Shown here: piece after piece, positions 5,949 through 14,836 of the stretch
How the letters are laid out: each line of letters opens with the position of its first letter
Position numbering within the stretch: position 1 is the first letter of the stretch
DNA from: Bradyrhizobium sp. sGM-13
GTDB taxonomy: Bacteria; Pseudomonadota; Alphaproteobacteria; Rhizobiales; Xanthobacteraceae
DNA: 44,196 bases
Direction: 5' to 3'
NCBI RefSeq assembly: GCF_018398875.1
Contig: NZ_JAGWDK010000039.1
Location: 1-44,196 of the forward strand
Notes under the pieces: model-generated
Database searches by the model: none
The model's input: the letters and a program-made list of their open reading frames with translations, nothing else
What the model was told of the DNA's origin: nothing
Position numbers and translations under genes: made by a program

Positions 5949-7706
5949 ATGGCATCCCCAACTGCATCAGATGTTCTGGTCGAGACGTTGCTGGACTGGG
6001 GTGTCGATACTGTTTTCGGCCTTCCCGGCGACGGCATCAATGGCATTATCGAAGCATTGCGCACTCGCCAGGAGCGGATCAAATTCATCCAGGTGCGCCA
6101 CGAAGAGGCCGCTGCCTTCAATGCTTGCGCTTATGCGAAGTGGACCGGCCGGCTTGGCGTATGCCTTGCAACCTCGGGCCCGGGCGGCATTCATCTCCTC
6201 AATGGTCTCTACGACGCCAAGCTCGATGGACAGGCCGTGCTCGCCATCACCGGCCTGCAGTTTCACGACCTGCTGCACACATTCACGCAGCAGGATGTGG
6301 AACTCGACAAGCTTTTCATGGATGTATGTGTCTACAATTCCCGTGTGATGGGGCCCCATCACGTTCAGAACGTATTGGAACTGGCCTGTCGCACGGCTCT
6401 GGCCTACCACGGCGTCGCGCACGTCTGCGTTCCCGTCGATATTCAATCGCAGCCAGCAAGCGCCGGCAAAAGATCCGAGCGCAATGTACCTAATCACGTT
6501 TCGGAACTGATGGCTCGCTCCGCAAACATCGCGAGTGACGACCAGCTCGCCAGGGCCTCAGCGATCCTCAATGCCGGAAAGAAGACCGCAATTCTTGCGG
6601 GTCGTGGCGCGCTCGATGCACGCAATGAAGTCCTCGCGGTGGCGGAGCGCCTCGCGGCGCCGGTCGTCAAACCGCTCCTGGGCAAGGGTGTCATCCCCGA
6701 TGACAGTCCGTATTCCGCAGGAGGTATTGGCCTTCTTGGTACGAAGCCCGCACAGGAGGCGCTTGAGAATTGCGATACGCTTTTGATCGCGGGAAGCAGC
6801 TTCCCCTACATAGAGTTCTACCCAAAGCCGGGACAGGCGCGGGCGGTGCAAATCGATGTCGATCCCAAGCGGATCGGTTTGCGCTATCCCGTCGAGGCCG
6901 GATTAGTCGGCGATACCGCGAAGGCGCTCCAGGCGCTCCTTCGGCGGCTTGATTACCGCGACGACCGCTCGTTCCTGGAGCAAACCCAGGCAGGGATGAA
7001 GGAGTGGAATGACTTGATGATCGAAAGGGGCACCCGCAGTGACAAGCCGATGAAACCCGAGGTGGTTGCGCACGAGCTCAACAAGTTAATTGCCGATGAT
7101 GCGATCGTCGCAACGGACTCAGGAACCATCACCACCTGGATCGCCCGGCATTTGGTGATGCGCGGCAACATGATGTTCTCATGTTCCGGCAACCTGGCGA
7201 CCATGGCTTGCGGCCTGCCCTACGCCATTGCCGCTGCAGTGGCCCATCCCGGCAGGCAGGTGGTGGCCTTCGTGGGCGATGGCGGCCTCACCATGCTGAT
7301 GGGTGAACTCGCCACGTGCGTGAAGTACGGCTTGGATATCAAGATCGTGGTCATCAAGAACAATTCATTCGGGCAGATCAAGTGGGAGCAGATGGTGTTC
7401 CTGGGCAACCCTGAATACGTTTGCGACCTGCAGCCAATCGATTTTGCCGCGGTAGCGCGCGGTTTCGGCCTGACCGGTCTCAGTGTTGACGATCCGACCC
7501 GCTGCGGGGCAGTGCTGCGTCAGGCGATGAACACGCGCGGCCCGGTATTGTTGGAGGCCATAGTTGATCCGCACGAGCCACCGATGCCGCCAAAAGCGAC
7601 ATTGAAGCAGGTCGCGCATCTTGCCGAGTCTCTGGCCCGCGGTACGCCGGCGAGCGGTAGAATCGCGCTGACGGTAGTGTCGGACGTTGTCCGCGAGATC
7701 ACTTAG
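5949..7706 (+). CDS. Thiamine-diphosphate-dependent enzyme, pyruvate oxidase/acetolactate synthase-like
   Basis: This 585-residue protein has the three-domain ThDP layout. The N-terminal Pyr domain carries GDGINGIIEAL and the RHEEAAAF motif with the catalytic Glu (about residues 50-57). A central domain follows, and the C-terminal PP domain holds the Mg-ThDP motif GDGGLTMLMGEL...KNNSFGQIKWEQ (about 440-485). Overall it is closest in style to pyruvate:ubiquinone oxidoreductase (PoxB) and related 'thiamine pyrophosphate-requiring' enzymes of rhizobia. PoxB would oxidise pyruvate to acetate and CO2 and pass electrons to quinone at the membrane. The substrate is not settled by sequence; acetolactate synthase or another 2-oxoacid decarboxylase is possible. 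It is monocistronic, preceded by a stress-type promoter motif, and its start codon lies in a small hairpin (5935-5950). Confidence 0.82.
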   Translation: MASPTASDVLVETLLDWGVDTVFGLPGDGINGIIEALRTRQERIKFIQVRHEEAAAFNACAYAKWTGRLGVCLATSGPGGIHLLNGLYDAKLDGQAVLAITGLQFHDLLHTFTQQDVELDKLFMDVCVYNSRVMGPHHVQNVLELACRTALAYHGVAHVCVPVDIQSQPASAGKRSERNVPNHVSELMARSANIASDDQLARASAILNAGKKTAILAGRGALDARNEVLAVAERLAAPVVKPLLGKGVIPDDSPYSAGGIGLLGTKPAQEALENCDTLLIAGSSFPYIEFYPKPGQARAVQIDVDPKRIGLRYPVEAGLVGDTAKALQALLRRLDYRDDRSFLEQTQAGMKEWNDLMIERGTRSDKPMKPEVVAHELNKLIADDAIVATDSGTITTWIARHLVMRGNMMFSCSGNLATMACGLPYAIAAAVAHPGRQVVAFVGDGGLTMLMGELATCVKYGLDIKIVVIKNNSFGQIKWEQMVFLGNPEYVCDLQPIDFAAVARGFGLTGLSVDDPTRCGAVLRQAMNTRGPVLLEAIVDPHEPPMPPKATLKQVAHLAESLARGTPASGRIALTVVSDVVREIT

Positions 7707-7714
7707 CAAGCAAC

Positions 7715-8044
7715 TTAGCTCGTCGTCTTCAACCAGTAACCGCGCCCGCATGTTGTCCGCCCGGCTGCGAGATTCCATTCAGCGCCACTGCCGCGCCCAG
7801 AGACCGCTATGTCGCGAAGCGCAATTATCCCGACCAGCCGCTTGTCGCGATTGAGCACGGCCAGCCGCCGCACCTGAATGTCGGCCATGTTGCGCGTGAC
7901 TTCTTCGATGTCCTAGTCCTCGAAGCAATACTTGACGTCCGCTGTCATGACATCGCGGACCCGCGTCTCCGGGCCGCGACCCAATGCGATACCCCGGGTG
8001 GCAATATCGCGATCGGAGATCATCCCCACCAATCGGTCATTTTC
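7715..8044 (-). pseudogene. CBS-domain protein, truncated and with an in-frame stop
   Basis: The minus strand reads NDRLVGMISDRDIATRGIAL, then RVRDVMTADVKYCFED, stop, DIEEVTRNMADIQVRRLAVL and NRDKRLVGIIALRDIA, down to TAA at 7715-7717. These are the end of one CBS motif and most of the second, as in tandem-CBS 'IMP dehydrogenase-like' stress proteins. The TAG at 7913-7915 stands where a Glu codon is expected (GAG to TAG). Homology ends abruptly near 8044, so the N-terminal part is lost. The tail after LRDIA also differs from normal family ends. Confidence 0.8.
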
Positions 8045-8131
8045 AGGGTGAGGTGGCGATGCGCGAATTGGAACCTATTTGCCATCCCAATCTTGTCAGA
8101 GTCACGTCTTCCCGTGTCAACGATTACGCAT

Positions 8132-8695
8132 ATGCGGATACTAGAGGTGTCTCTTTGCATCGCAGTCGCCATGGCCGGATGTCAAAGAGAAGAGCGGCAA
8201 CTCCGGCTTGACCCGCCGGTTGCAGCAGCGCTCGACGAGATCGCGCTGATGCCGAACGGGATCAGTGGCGCGCCGCCGGAAATATTCCTTGCGCTGGGTC
8301 GGCCCTACGAGACGAATGCCTATAATCTCAGTCAAGGCAAGCGGTTGTATTCCTGGTTTGGCTGCAAAGCGTGTCATGCCGACGGGCAGGGCGGAGCAGG
8401 GCCAGCCTTCCTCGACGGCTGGTGGAATTATGGACCGGAGATCGTGTCGATCGTCGCGTCGATCCGCGATGGCCGTCCGCATGGCATGCCCGCATTCCGT
8501 GACAAGATGACGACCGAGCAAATCTGGCAGCTCGCAGGTTACGTGCAGACCATCGGGGCTTATTCGGTAAAGACAGCCGCGCCCGGCCGCAACGACGAGA
8601 AGCACACCCGGCCTGCCGAAAACCGCGGCCCGGCCGCTCTGCTGTTCGATGAGGGGCCTCGACCGCTTCATTCTGATCAGGGGCCGAGGCCGTGA
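8132..8695 (+). CDS. Lipoprotein cytochrome c of the caa3-type oxidase operon
   Basis: The start at 8132 is chosen because the protein then begins MRILEVSLCIAVAMAGC, a lipoprotein signal peptide with Cys17 as the lipidated residue; the frame is open further upstream but has no signal there. One haem-c site, CKACH (Cys78 to His82), is followed by a GMPAF Met-ligand candidate. The 187-residue product should sit on the periplasmic face of the membrane and pass electrons to the oxidase encoded next. The gene overlaps coxB by 4 bases (GTGA). The C-terminal 35 residues are low-complexity and charged. Confidence 0.85.
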   Translation: MRILEVSLCIAVAMAGCQREERQLRLDPPVAAALDEIALMPNGISGAPPEIFLALGRPYETNAYNLSQGKRLYSWFGCKACHADGQGGAGPAFLDGWWNYGPEIVSIVASIRDGRPHGMPAFRDKMTTEQIWQLAGYVQTIGAYSVKTAAPGRNDEKHTRPAENRGPAALLFDEGPRPLHSDQGPRP

Positions 8696-9705
8696 GAAAG
8701 GGACCTGGACGCGGATTGGTGCTGGCGCCGGCAGCGGTCCTGATGCTTGCCGGATGCGCGGGATGGCAATCCGTAATCGACGTTCAGGGCGCCTCGGCAA
8801 TCAGCATCAAACAATTGATCATTCTGTTCGTCGCGGTTTGCTCAGTGGTATGGGCAATGGTGATGGCCGTGCTGATCCGTGCGTTATGGCAAGAGCGCGA
8901 AGAGCGCGGCCGTCCTGCCGATCTCGATCCCCAAACCGAGCGCCGAATGACAAGAGCCGTCATAGCGGCGACAGCTATGACCGTCGTGATCCTCACCGCG
9001 TTCACGACAGCCAGCTTCTTCACTACCCGGGCACTGAGCCTTGCAAACCATGATGATCTCACGATCAAGGTGCGAGGTCAGCAATGGTGGTGGAGCGTCG
9101 AGTATCTTAGCCCGTCGGAGCAGCGCCTTCAGACAGCGAACGAAATTCACATTCCGGTCGGGCGGAACGTGCGGCTTCAGCTCGAAGGCGCTGACGTCAT
9201 TCACTCGTTTTGGGTGCCGAACCTTGCAGGCAAGCAGGATTTGATCCCCGGTCGGCCAAACACACTCACGATCCGGGCCGAGCGCCCGGGTATGTATCGT
9301 GGACAGTGCGCCGAATTCTGCGGTTTGCAACACGCGCACATGGCGTTCTTTGTGATCGCCGAAGAGCCGGCTGCCTTTGAACGCTGGGTGAATTCGCAGC
9401 AGCAGAGCGCAACAGATCCTTCCGATGCCGATGTTATTGCCGGCCAGCAGGTGTTTCTCTCGCGGCCTTGCGCCGCTTGCCATACGATCCGCGGCACATC
9501 GGCAACCGGCACGACCGGCCCCGACCTCACGCATGTCGGCGGGCGGAAGTACATCGCCGCCGGTCTTCTCGAAACGACGCGCGGCTCGCTTGCGGCATGG
9601 ATCGCCGATCCGCAGGCGCTCAAGCCCGGGAACAACATGCCTATGGTACCGCTGAACGCGGATGAACTCCGGTCCGTGTCGGCTTACTTGGCGAGCCTCA
9701 AATGA
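8692..9705 (+). CDS. coxB: Cytochrome c oxidase subunit II with fused cytochrome c (caa3-type)
   Basis: The 337-residue product begins with a lipobox-type signal (LMLAGC, about residue 21) and has two membrane segments. The cupredoxin domain carries the CuA ligands: His170 in VIHSFW, and Cys206, Cys210 and His214 in QCAEFCGLQHAHM. A C-terminal cytochrome c domain has CAACH at 260-264 and a distal Met in NNMPMVP. It takes electrons from cytochrome c and delivers them via CuA to subunit I. The GTG start overlaps the upstream stop, and its own stop overlaps coxA (ATGA), so the set is translationally coupled. Confidence 0.93.
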   Translation: MRKGPGRGLVLAPAAVLMLAGCAGWQSVIDVQGASAISIKQLIILFVAVCSVVWAMVMAVLIRALWQEREERGRPADLDPQTERRMTRAVIAATAMTVVILTAFTTASFFTTRALSLANHDDLTIKVRGQQWWWSVEYLSPSEQRLQTANEIHIPVGRNVRLQLEGADVIHSFWVPNLAGKQDLIPGRPNTLTIRAERPGMYRGQCAEFCGLQHAHMAFFVIAEEPAAFERWVNSQQQSATDPSDADVIAGQQVFLSRPCAACHTIRGTSATGTTGPDLTHVGGRKYIAAGLLETTRGSLAAWIADPQALKPGNNMPMVPLNADELRSVSAYLASLK

Positions 9706-11609
9706 ACGAGGCGAAGCCGGACACTCGCGACAGCGAGCTGGCACCACCGGCTCTTGCAGCGGCGCTGGCAGAAACGTGGAGAACGCCCGCTGGTCTATGG
9801 GGTGTGCTGGCAGCCGTCGACCACAAGATCATCGCTCGCCGTTACATCATTACGGCATTCGTTTTTCTCGCGCTCGGCGGCGTTCTCGCCCTTCTCATGC
9901 GCCTGCAACTGGCGCAGCCGGAGGCGAGGGTACTGAGCCCGGACCGTTACAACCAGATCTTCACGATGCATGGCACGAACATGATGTTTCTGTTCGCCGT
10001 GCCGGTGCTGGAAGCCATCGGCGTATACCTCGTTCCGCTGATGGTGGGGACGCGCAACATTGCGTTTCCGCGACTGAATGCCTTTTCATACTGGATCTTT
10101 CTGGCGGGTGGAGCGCTGCTCTGGATCGCATTCGTGCTCGACATGGCACCTGACGTCGGCTGGTTCGCCTATGTACCGCTATCAGGTCCGCAATACGGCA
10201 CCGGAAAGCGCGCCGATGTCTGGGCGCAAATGATCACGTTCACCGAGATCGCGGCGCTGGCGGTGGCAGTGGAGATTGTGGTTACCGTGCTCAAGCAGCG
10301 TGCACCCGGCATGTCGCTCGACCGAATTCCGCTGTTCGTTTGGTCGATGCTTGCGACCTCCTTTGTCGTCATCATGGCGATGCCAGCCGTCATTTTCGCA
10401 AGCACGAGCCTGATTCTGGATCGCTTGGTAGGAACTCATTTCTTCAATCCGGCGGAAGGCGGCGATGTGCTGCTCTGGCAGCATCTGTTCTGGTTTTTCG
10501 GCCATCCCGAGGTCTACATCATCTTTCTTCCTGCCGTCGGAATGGTCTCGGCCATCGTCGAGACCTTCGCGCGCCGCCCGGTGTTTGGCTATCTCGCCAT
10601 GGTCATGGCGCTGATCGCCACCAGCATTCTGGCTTTTGGCCTGTGGGTCCACCACATGTTCGTGGCGGGATTGCCGCGGCTTGGCCAAAGCTTCTTCACG
10701 GCATCCAGCATGTCCATCGCGATTCCTGCCGGCGTCCAGGTCTTCTGCTGGCTGGCGACGCTGTGGGATGGCGCGCCCGTATTCAGGACGCCGCTCTTGT
10801 TCGTCATCGGCTTTATCGTAACTTTTGTGATCGGCGGACTAACCGGTGTCATGGTGGCCTCGGTACCCTTCGATACTCAGGTGCACGATACCTACTTCGT
10901 CGTCGCTCATTTCCACTATGTGCTGATCGGTGGCGCTGTATTTCCGTTGCTGGGCGGCATCTATTATTGGTTTCCGAAAATCACCGGCCGCATGATGAGC
11001 GAAACCCTGGGCAAGTGGGCGTTCTGGCTGATTTTCGTGGGGTTCAACCTGACGTTCTTTCCGATGCATATATTGGGAATTGCGGGTATGCCGCGTCGGA
11101 TCTACACATATCAGCCCGATATGCCCTGGTATGGGCTCAACATGTTCGTGAGCATCAGCTCACTCGTTCTTGTTGCGGGATTTCTCGTGTTCTTCGTCGA
11201 TGCGATCCGTTCGGCGCGCGTCGGAGCATCCGCAGCCGAAAATCCGTGGGATGCACCGACGCTGGAATGGGCGACGACATCACCGCCGCCAAGTTACAAC
11301 TTTGCGCAAATTCCCGTCGTCAATGGATTAAGTCCGCTTTGGGATCAGCCGGCCTGCCTTATGGTCGCAAGCGGGCTGCGCACGGACCGGCGCGAGCTGA
11401 TCGTCAGCACGGTCGCAACAGCAAAACCCCAGGTACGGGAGGCCTCACCAAGAGATTCGATCTGGCCATTCTGGGCTGCAGTCGCGACCAGCGTGATGCT
11501 GATCGGGTCGATCTTCACGCCATGGGCAGTGGTTTGGGGGTCTGTTCCAGTTGCGGTCGCTTTGATCGGTTGGTTTTGGCCCAAGGCAACCCCCGAGGAT
11601 GAATTATGA
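9702..11609 (+). CDS. coxA: Cytochrome c oxidase subunit I
   Basis: The 635-residue, 12-helix haem-copper core subunit shows the diagnostic residues: MHGTNMMFLF (low-spin haem a His), FFGHPEVYI (CuB His cross-linked to Tyr), WVHHMF (two CuB His) and DTYFVVAHFHYVL (haem a3 and low-spin haem ligands). The GHPEVY Tyr marks an A-type oxidase. It reduces O2 to water with proton pumping. It is flanked by 4-base overlaps on both sides. The 100-residue cytosolic tail after helix 12 carries at least one further hydrophobic hairpin near the end. Confidence 0.96.
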   Translation: MNEAKPDTRDSELAPPALAAALAETWRTPAGLWGVLAAVDHKIIARRYIITAFVFLALGGVLALLMRLQLAQPEARVLSPDRYNQIFTMHGTNMMFLFAVPVLEAIGVYLVPLMVGTRNIAFPRLNAFSYWIFLAGGALLWIAFVLDMAPDVGWFAYVPLSGPQYGTGKRADVWAQMITFTEIAALAVAVEIVVTVLKQRAPGMSLDRIPLFVWSMLATSFVVIMAMPAVIFASTSLILDRLVGTHFFNPAEGGDVLLWQHLFWFFGHPEVYIIFLPAVGMVSAIVETFARRPVFGYLAMVMALIATSILAFGLWVHHMFVAGLPRLGQSFFTASSMSIAIPAGVQVFCWLATLWDGAPVFRTPLLFVIGFIVTFVIGGLTGVMVASVPFDTQVHDTYFVVAHFHYVLIGGAVFPLLGGIYYWFPKITGRMMSETLGKWAFWLIFVGFNLTFFPMHILGIAGMPRRIYTYQPDMPWYGLNMFVSISSLVLVAGFLVFFVDAIRSARVGASAAENPWDAPTLEWATTSPPPSYNFAQIPVVNGLSPLWDQPACLMVASGLRTDRRELIVSTVATAKPQVREASPRDSIWPFWAAVATSVMLIGSIFTPWAVVWGSVPVAVALIGWFWPKATPEDEL

Positions 11610-12208
11610 AGACACGCGTGGTCGCCGATTTTTCCGACCTACCCATTCACGGCTTTCGCAGCGCCAGCGTAACCTGGTGGGGAACGCTGGCGTTCATGTT
11701 GATCGAGGCGGCCGGCTTTGCACTCGTGATCGCCGTGTACCTCTATTTGATGAACCTCGCCGCGATATGGCCGATCGACGCGCCAAAACCCAACCTGCTG
11801 CCCGGAACGCTGGTGACGGTGATCCTTCTCGTCAGCGCCATACCCAACTATTTAATCTCGCGATGGGCTGAGCGAGAAGACTTGCGCAAGGTACGAGTCG
11901 GCATGGTTCTGATGTCGGTTCTCGGAACAGTACCGCTTGCCGTGCGGGCTTTCGAATTCCCAGCACTTAATGTCAACTGGGACACCAATGCGTACGGTTC
12001 AATCGTATGGGCGCTGCTGGGCCTGCATACGGCGCACCTCATAACTGATCTGGTCGACACGCTTGTACTGGCTGCGCTCATGTTCACAAGAAAGGGCAAC
12101 ACTTCGCGCCGCTTCGGCGATGTGCAAGACAACGCGATGTACTGGAACTTCGTCGTCGTGACTTGGCTTCCGATATATGGCTGCATCTATTGGATTCCCC
12201 GCCTATGA
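11606..12208 (+). CDS. coxC: Cytochrome c oxidase subunit III-like membrane protein
   Basis: The 200-residue protein has five hydrophobic segments in the subunit III pattern, with WWGTLAFMLIEAAGF near the N-terminus (helix with the conserved acidic residue) and LLGLHTAHLITDLVDT further on. The ending DNAMYWNFVVVTWLPIYG is like 'YWHFVDVVW' of subunit III, with the usual His changed to Asn. It is a short form (canonical subunit III is about 260-290 residues) typical of alternative caa3 operons. It stabilises subunit I and proton uptake. Confidence 0.85.
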   Translation: MKTRVVADFSDLPIHGFRSASVTWWGTLAFMLIEAAGFALVIAVYLYLMNLAAIWPIDAPKPNLLPGTLVTVILLVSAIPNYLISRWAEREDLRKVRVGMVLMSVLGTVPLAVRAFEFPALNVNWDTNAYGSIVWALLGLHTAHLITDLVDTLVLAALMFTRKGNTSRRFGDVQDNAMYWNFVVVTWLPIYGCIYWIPRL

Positions 12209-12549
12209 TCTCCAACAGAAATCGTCTTGCTCTGGAGGCTTGTACGGGTCTTTCGGTCGCGCCGGCGGTTTGGATCGTCAATACTCAACTCGGGCAGATC
12301 CTGCCTTATCTCGATTGCCAGCATCAGACGGCATATTCTGCAATGGCGTCATTTGCCGGCGCGGTCGCAGCTTGCGCGACGGCCGTGATATCGTGGCGCG
12401 CGGCGCAGCGCATGTCCATATCAGAGCCGTCGCCCAGGACGGAACTGAGTTTCGTCGGATCAATGAGCGCGCTGTCGGCGTTGCTCTTTGCTTTTACTCT
12501 TTTGATGCAGGGCGCAGCTTCACTGGTGCTCAGCGGATGCCAACGATAG
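12205..12549 (+). CDS. Small membrane protein of the oxidase operon (hypothetical)
   Basis: The ATG at 12205 overlaps the coxC stop (ATGA). The 114-residue product has about three hydrophobic segments (GLSVAPAVWIVNTQLGQI, SFAGAVAACATAVISW, SALLFAFTLLMQGAASLVL) and ends in LSGCQR. I do not recognise a named family. Proteins of this size between the oxidase subunits and ctaG are often assembly factors or accessory subunits, which is inference from position. Confidence 0.7.
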   Translation: MISNRNRLALEACTGLSVAPAVWIVNTQLGQILPYLDCQHQTAYSAMASFAGAVAACATAVISWRAAQRMSISEPSPRTELSFVGSMSALSALLFAFTLLMQGAASLVLSGCQR

Positions 12550-13439
12550 TCCTCGCAATGTTGACACTATCTTGGTCAGCAGACCGCGTCTTCGCGCATG
12601 GCCCGGAGACGTACAGCAACCACCCGAGTTGGACGTTCGATCCCTGGATTATCATCCCTTTGCTGGTTCTCGGCGTGCCTTACGCAGTCGGCAGTGTGGT
12701 CCTGCGGCGGCGCGCCACAGTTGGTCGGAGCCTTCGACAATTGCGGTCGCTGAGCTTCCTGGGCGGCTGGCTTACGATCGCCGCCGCGCTGGCGTCGCCG
12801 TTGCATTGGCTCGGCGAGCGCCTCCTTTGCTTTCACATGATCGAGCACGAGATCCTCATGGCCGTTTCTGCACCGCTGCTGGTGGTGGCGCGGCCGATCG
12901 GAACATTATTATGGTCGCTGCCGCGCGAGGTCCGGGCCGCGGCTGGTCGCCTCCTGAACAGACCTGCTGTAAGTCTTACATGGGCATGGTTGACGACCGG
13001 CCGCAATGCGACGCTGGTCCATGGCATTGCGATATGGGCTTGGCATGCTCCGATCCTGTTCGATGCCGCAGTCACCAGCGCGCCGATCCATCGTCTGCAG
13101 CATCTAAGTTTTTTGCTGACCGCAGTCTTGTTCTGGTGGTCAGTTCTTTGGCGAAGCAATGCCGGCCTGGCGGCCTGGCATCTCTTCGTCACTATGCTCC
13201 ATACGAGCATCCTGGGCGCGCTGATGGCACTTGCGCCCCGGGTGCTGTATCATCAGCCTCAGCCCGCGACGGTCGCGGCCTGGGATCTTACTCCGCTGGA
13301 GGACCAGCAACTGGCAGGCCTCATCATGTGGGTACCAGCGGCGACAATCTATGCAGCTGCAGCGCTTGCGCTGATCGCCCGCTGGATCAGGCGCTCCAGC
13401 GAGACAGGTAGATGTGGCGATGCCGTCCGCGCCATCTAG
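12537..13439 (+). CDS. ctaG: Cytochrome c oxidase assembly factor, caa3_CtaG family
   Basis: The ATG at 12537 gives a 300-residue protein starting with a signal-like segment (MPTIVLAMLTLSW) and about seven membrane helices. Family-type residues include ASPLHWLGERLLCFHMIEHE, GIAIWAWHAPILFDAA and an RLQHLSFLL segment. Caa3_CtaG proteins are needed for assembly of the CuB centre of caa3 oxidases. The frame is open 120 codons further upstream but that part overlaps coxC and the 114-aa gene, so the internal start is preferred. It overlaps the preceding gene by 13 bases and the following one by 26. Confidence 0.88.
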   Translation: MPTIVLAMLTLSWSADRVFAHGPETYSNHPSWTFDPWIIIPLLVLGVPYAVGSVVLRRRATVGRSLRQLRSLSFLGGWLTIAAALASPLHWLGERLLCFHMIEHEILMAVSAPLLVVARPIGTLLWSLPREVRAAAGRLLNRPAVSLTWAWLTTGRNATLVHGIAIWAWHAPILFDAAVTSAPIHRLQHLSFLLTAVLFWWSVLWRSNAGLAAWHLFVTMLHTSILGALMALAPRVLYHQPQPATVAAWDLTPLEDQQLAGLIMWVPAATIYAAAALALIARWIRRSSETGRCGDAVRAI

Positions 13440-13830
13440 CCATCGATGGAAAGCCTGCGGAGTCGCTGGGCTCCTGCTTGCTTCCGCGACGGCGGCTGGA
13501 GCGATTTGGCATCGGCAGCAGCAATCGGAAGTGCTTGCCCGCGCGTTGGTCGGCGGCGATCCCGCGCGCGCGCCGCCCATCCTCCGGCGTTACGGCTGCG
13601 CAGGCTGCCATACGATACCGGGCATTCCCGGCGCCGACGGCCAGGTTGGCGGGTCCTTGTCCGGCATCAAGCACCGCGTTTATGTCGGCGGCATTGCACC
13701 TCATTCCCCGGATACCCTGGTGCGATGGATAGTCTCGCCGCAAGAACTGTCGCCGCGATCGGCGATGCCTGCAACCGGAATTTCGGAGGCCGAAGCCCGC
13801 GATGTCGTGGCCTATCTCTACTCGCGATGA
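13414..13830 (+). CDS. Membrane-anchored monohaem cytochrome c
   Basis: The 138-residue product has an N-terminal hydrophobic signal/anchor (about 14-31), haem-c motif CAGCH (Cys62 to His66) and an SAMPATGISEAEARDVVAYLY ending with the Met ligand and last helix of a class I cytochrome c. GTG 13414 or ATG 13420 could be the start. It is the last gene of the oxidase operon and ends 3 bases before the stop of the convergent diheme cytochrome. Likely an electron donor to the oxidase. Confidence 0.85.
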   Translation: MAMPSAPSSHRWKACGVAGLLLASATAAGAIWHRQQQSEVLARALVGGDPARAPPILRRYGCAGCHTIPGIPGADGQVGGSLSGIKHRVYVGGIAPHSPDTLVRWIVSPQELSPRSAMPATGISEAEARDVVAYLYSR

Positions 13831-13833
13831 GGA

Positions 13834-14775
13834 TTACCATGGTCTTGCCGTCGGGCGCGAAGCCAGCGATTTGATATAGGCCGCAATAGCATCCCGGTCG
13901 CTATGAGGCAGCATTGCGGTATTGGCTACAACGCCGGCCATGGAAGATCCTATTCGGCCGTAACTTGGCGTGTTGCCGGACTTGAGCACTTCCGCGATAT
14001 CGGCTGCAGTCCAGTTGCCGATCCGTCCTGGCGTTATGTTGGGAATATAGCCGACACCTTCCGGATCCGGCCCACCCGCGAAGCGGGTTTCAGGCTTGAT
14101 GGCGCCGAATACATTCCGGGACGAATGACATTCGGCGCAATGCGCCACGGCTTCAACGAGATATCGGCCGCGTTTCCACGCAGCACTTCGCTCGGGATCA
14201 TACAGGATCGGCGTCCTGTCCAAAAACAGGAGTTTCCAAAGGCCGATCAGCCGCCGAATACGAAACGGCGCAGCAAGAATGTGGGGAGGCGGCTTGCCTG
14301 AAACCGCGGGAAGCGTCCTCAGATAAGCCATGAGGTCGCCGATATCGTTGATCCGCATCTTCGAATAACTCGCGTAGGGAAACGCGGGGTAGTAATGATA
14401 TCCGTCCGGAGAGACGCCGCTTAGCAGAGCATTGGCGAGATCGACCGTGCGCCATGCACCGATCCCATCGACAGGATCCGTTGATATGTTGGGCACGCGA
14501 AATACGCCATAAGCCGACGCCAGCGCCAAACCACCGCCCAGACGAAGCCGATCCGATTGCCCCGGCGATGCATGACAGGAGGCGCAGTCACCGGCTGCAA
14601 AGATTAGTCGCCCCCTGGCAGCATCACCTTCTTCGTTCAATGCCGCGTTCGAGTTGGCTGAAAATGCGGGGCGTGGCTCGGTGATAATCGAGACAGCAGC
14701 TATTGCGCCGATCGCGGCTGCAATGAGCAGAATCGCCAGCCAAGAGCCTGCGCGCATTGCGTTGGCCTCATGCAA
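13834..14775 (-). CDS. Diheme c-type cytochrome (alcohol-dehydrogenase-subunit type)
   Basis: The 313-residue protein has an N-terminal membrane anchor (about 11-30) and two haem-c sites, CASCH (64-68) and CAECH (213-217), each in a separate cytochrome domain with a downstream Met candidate (KMRINDIGDLMAYLRTLP; SMAGVVANTAMLP). This is the arrangement of cytochrome subunits that accept electrons from periplasmic quinoprotein or flavoprotein dehydrogenases. No such dehydrogenase is adjacent. It is convergent with the oxidase operon, so it may be a donor to that oxidase under separate control. Confidence 0.85.
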   Translation of the reverse strand: MHEANAMRAGSWLAILLIAAAIGAIAAVSIITEPRPAFSANSNAALNEEGDAARGRLIFAAGDCASCHASPGQSDRLRLGGGLALASAYGVFRVPNISTDPVDGIGAWRTVDLANALLSGVSPDGYHYYPAFPYASYSKMRINDIGDLMAYLRTLPAVSGKPPPHILAAPFRIRRLIGLWKLLFLDRTPILYDPERSAAWKRGRYLVEAVAHCAECHSSRNVFGAIKPETRFAGGPDPEGVGYIPNITPGRIGNWTAADIAEVLKSGNTPSYGRIGSSMAGVVANTAMLPHSDRDAIAAYIKSLASRPTARPW

Positions 14776-14836
14776 GCAGAACGTTTCGTGCGGTGCAGTT
14801 AATGCAATTGATTTCCTGCGCTTAGGCCGTGCACCG

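Noticed and set aside
10340..11602. 420-codon frame inside coxA
   Set aside because: coxA has all haem and copper ligands in its own frame. This frame is compositionally biased and motif-free.
12177..12536. 120-codon upstream extension of CtaG
   Set aside because: It runs inside coxC and the 114-aa gene. The signal-like start at 12537 gives a normal CtaG length.
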